Translations under genes and position numbers: made by a program | Source: JACPFJ01 sp041738275 | Lineage (GTDB): Bacteria > Desulfobacterota > Desulfuromonadia > Geobacterales > Pseudopelobacteraceae | Length of the DNA: 32,478 bases | Direction: 5' to 3' | NCBI GenBank assembly: GCA_041738275.1 | Contig: JBGSQD010000004.1 | Span: forward strand, 1-32,478 | Shown here: in pieces, positions 30,838 through 32,478 of the stretch | Numbering within the stretch: position 1 is the first letter of the stretch | Layout: every line of letters begins with the position of its first letter | The notes under the pieces: generated by a model | The model's input: the letters and a program-made list of their open reading frames with translations, nothing else | What the model was told of the DNA's origin: nothing | The model's database searches: none

Positions 30838-32478
30838 TTATGATTGAAGCAGGCCCTTGACATTGGCCATCAGACTGTCAACAGTAAATGGTTTCTGCAG
30901 GAAATGGATTCCGTCCTCCAATGTTCCGTCGATAACGATTCCATTATTGGTGTAGCCCGACATGTACAAAACTTTATCGATATCAGGCCGCACGGCGTTG
31001 ATACGCTCGAAAAGCTGTTGACCGTTCATTCCCGGCATGACCACGTCAGTGATCAGCAGGTCAATTTTTTCCGGGATTTGCCTGACAAGCTCCAGGGCTC
31101 TTTCAGGATGTTCCGCAAAATAAATCGTGTATCCAAGCCCCTCCAGCAGATCAGCTGTCATGACGCGCACCATTTCGTTATCTTCAACCAGCAGGATAGT
31201 TTCAGTTCCTGCATAATCCGAAGTCAGGTATTCAAACGTTCCATTGGCTTCGCTCAGTTGTTCGTTCACCAGCGGGAAATATATCTTGAAAGTCGTTCCG
31301 CTGCCAAGCCCGCTGGTTGCAGCAATATAACCGTTATGCTGTTTGACGATGCCATACACGTTTGCCAAGCCGAGTCCGGTACCTTGACCAACCTGTTTGG
31401 TGGTAAAAAACGGCTCGAAGATACGTTTCAAGGTTTCATCACTCATGCCACAACCAGTATCCTTGAATGCCAGCAGAATATAATCTCCAGCCCGCATACC
31501 GGGATGCAGACGAGCATATTCATCGTCAATCAGTACCTGTCCGCTTTCTATGATGATCTGGCCGGTCTCGTTGATAGCATCCTGGGCGTTGATGGCCAGA
31601 TTGAGGATGACCTGATCGAGTTTGGAACGATCGGCGCGGATGATGGCAGCTTGCGAAGAAAGCTGCAGATTTATGTCGATGCTTTCGCGCACTGTTCGTC
31701 GCATGATGGAGTAAAATGAATTAATGACCTCGTTCAGGTCGATGACCTGCATCTGCATGACCTGCTTGCGTCCGAAGCTTAGCAGTTGCTCGGTCAGATC
31801 ACGCGCCTTATGGGAAGCGCTGATGATCCCTTCGACCTTGGGAATGAGCTTCTCATTGTCGGACAACGCCCTTTTGAGTATTTCGGCGTAGATGATTATG
31901 GGCGTAAGCAGGTTGTTGAAATCATGGGCAACCCCACCGGCCAGCTGTCCTACCGCTTCCATCTTCTGCGACTGGTTCAAGCGAAGCTCAAGTTCATTGC
32001 GCTCTGCCTCGTTTCTGCTCCGCTCGATTGCAATACCGGCAAAGACCGAGGCCTGTTCGATCATACGAATCTCTTCTTCGCCAGGGACCGACGGATGGCG
32101 GTGATAGATCTCAAAGGTGCCCAACAGCTGTCCACCTGTGGAAAAGATCGGTTCAGACCAGCATGAGCGGATCCCAGCTTCCTGCGCCGGTAAGAAACCT
32201 TCCCACGAAGGATCGTTGGCAATATCTTCCACCACCACCCGTTCCTTTCTAAAAGCCGCCGTACCGCACGAACCGCCTCCTTCTCCGATTCGTGTGCGGT
32301 TAACCGCGCTATTGAAAAAATCTGGCAGGTTTGGTGCAACTCCGGTCAGCAGGCGCAGACCATTCTCATCTGCCAGCAGGATCGAGCATAAAGAACCAGG
32401 CAGTTCCCGTTCGATAGAAACGGCAATGAAAGCAAGCATATCTGTGAGCGGTTCACCACGGGCAATCCGCTCCAGAAT
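30838..32478 (-). CDS. GAF-domain hybrid histidine kinase, cut by the window edge
   Basis: The open frame continues to the last base of the window, so the 5' end is missing; the visible part is 546 residues. The 13 codons upstream of the Met at 32439 read ILERIARGEPLTD, a typical GAF lead-in, so that Met is not the start. The GAF domain (about 1-155) has IGEGGGSCGTAAFRKERVVV. HisKA has GGVAHDFNN with His near 185, and the ATPase motifs NLAINAQDAI, DTGCGM and GQGTGLGLANVYG follow. The receiver has Asp near 478 in LITDVVMPGMNG. It resembles the neighbouring kinase in its second half, suggesting they are related by duplication. Confidence 0.88.
   Translation of the reverse strand: MLERIARGEPLTDMLAFIAVSIERELPGSLCSILLADENGLRLLTGVAPNLPDFFNSAVNRTRIGEGGGSCGTAAFRKERVVVEDIANDPSWEGFLPAQEAGIRSCWSEPIFSTGGQLLGTFEIYHRHPSVPGEEEIRMIEQASVFAGIAIERSRNEAERNELELRLNQSQKMEAVGQLAGGVAHDFNNLLTPIIIYAEILKRALSDNEKLIPKVEGIISASHKARDLTEQLLSFGRKQVMQMQVIDLNEVINSFYSIMRRTVRESIDINLQLSSQAAIIRADRSKLDQVILNLAINAQDAINETGQIIIESGQVLIDDEYARLHPGMRAGDYILLAFKDTGCGMSDETLKRIFEPFFTTKQVGQGTGLGLANVYGIVKQHNGYIAATSGLGSGTTFKIYFPLVNEQLSEANGTFEYLTSDYAGTETILLVEDNEMVRVMTADLLEGLGYTIYFAEHPERALELVRQIPEKIDLLITDVVMPGMNGQQLFERINAVRPDIDKVLYMSGYTNNGIVIDGTLEDGIHFLQKPFTVDSLMANVKGLLQS

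Overview
The window looks like chromosome from a Geobacter/Pelobacter-type Desulfuromonadia bacterium. This is inferred from gene content, not from a database match: an iorAB-paaK-ACT-liv cluster, hybrid histidine kinases, a TusA-like protein, a MuiA-type DUF4139 protein and Tex. Every convincing coding sequence, 28 including two cut by the window edges, lies on the minus strand, so transcription runs from high to low coordinates.

Layout from right (upstream) to left. (1) 27.5-32.5 kb: a GAF hybrid histidine kinase open at the window edge, a TusA-like protein, a PAS hybrid kinase with a cysteine-rich N-terminus, and a SAM methyltransferase. (2) 19.3-27.4 kb: housekeeping and conserved genes (tex, a small cysteine-cluster protein, a DUF4139 protein, a creatininase-family hydrolase, an unknown protein, an RlmD-type rRNA methyltransferase and a TPR protein). 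(3) 13.6-19.3 kb: an IHF/HU protein, an OmpA-domain outer-membrane protein, two small envelope proteins, a Na/Pi-cotransporter-like protein with a PhoU-like tail, and a Ppx/GppA phosphatase, several of them overlapping by 4 bp. (4) 1.5-13.4 kb: one long catabolic operon behind a good sigma70-like promoter: iorA, a flagellin-like gene, iorB, paaK, an ACT-domain protein, two tandem livK genes and livHMGF. It would import amino acids, probably aromatic and/or branched, and oxidise the derived 2-oxo acids to acyl-CoA with ferredoxin reduction. (5) 1-1.5 kb: a FlaG-like gene, an 800-bp non-coding stretch rich in repeats, and at the very edge a three-way-junction RNA-like fold in front of a truncated reading frame.

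The most unusual item is the gene between iorA and iorB. It encodes flagellin N- and C-terminal domains around a complete von Willebrand factor A (VWA) domain with MIDAS-type metal-site motifs. It sits 17 bp from iorB. It is separated from iorA by a 176-bp element with 17-bp near-perfect terminal inverted repeats and a 5-bp target duplication (ATCTA) that contains the iorA stop codon. Removing the element leaves an ordinary 54-bp operon gap, so the flagellin-VWA gene was probably in the operon before the element arrived. A second flagellar-type gene, the FlaG-like one, lies just beyond the other end of the operon.

Other points worth following are a three-unit tandem repeat carrying palindromic TGTAAAG-type sites, a strong hairpin between livK and livH, a transporter whose first QSS motif is degenerate, and the structured RNA at the left edge, which resembles the leader of an IS110-type element or a translational riboswitch.
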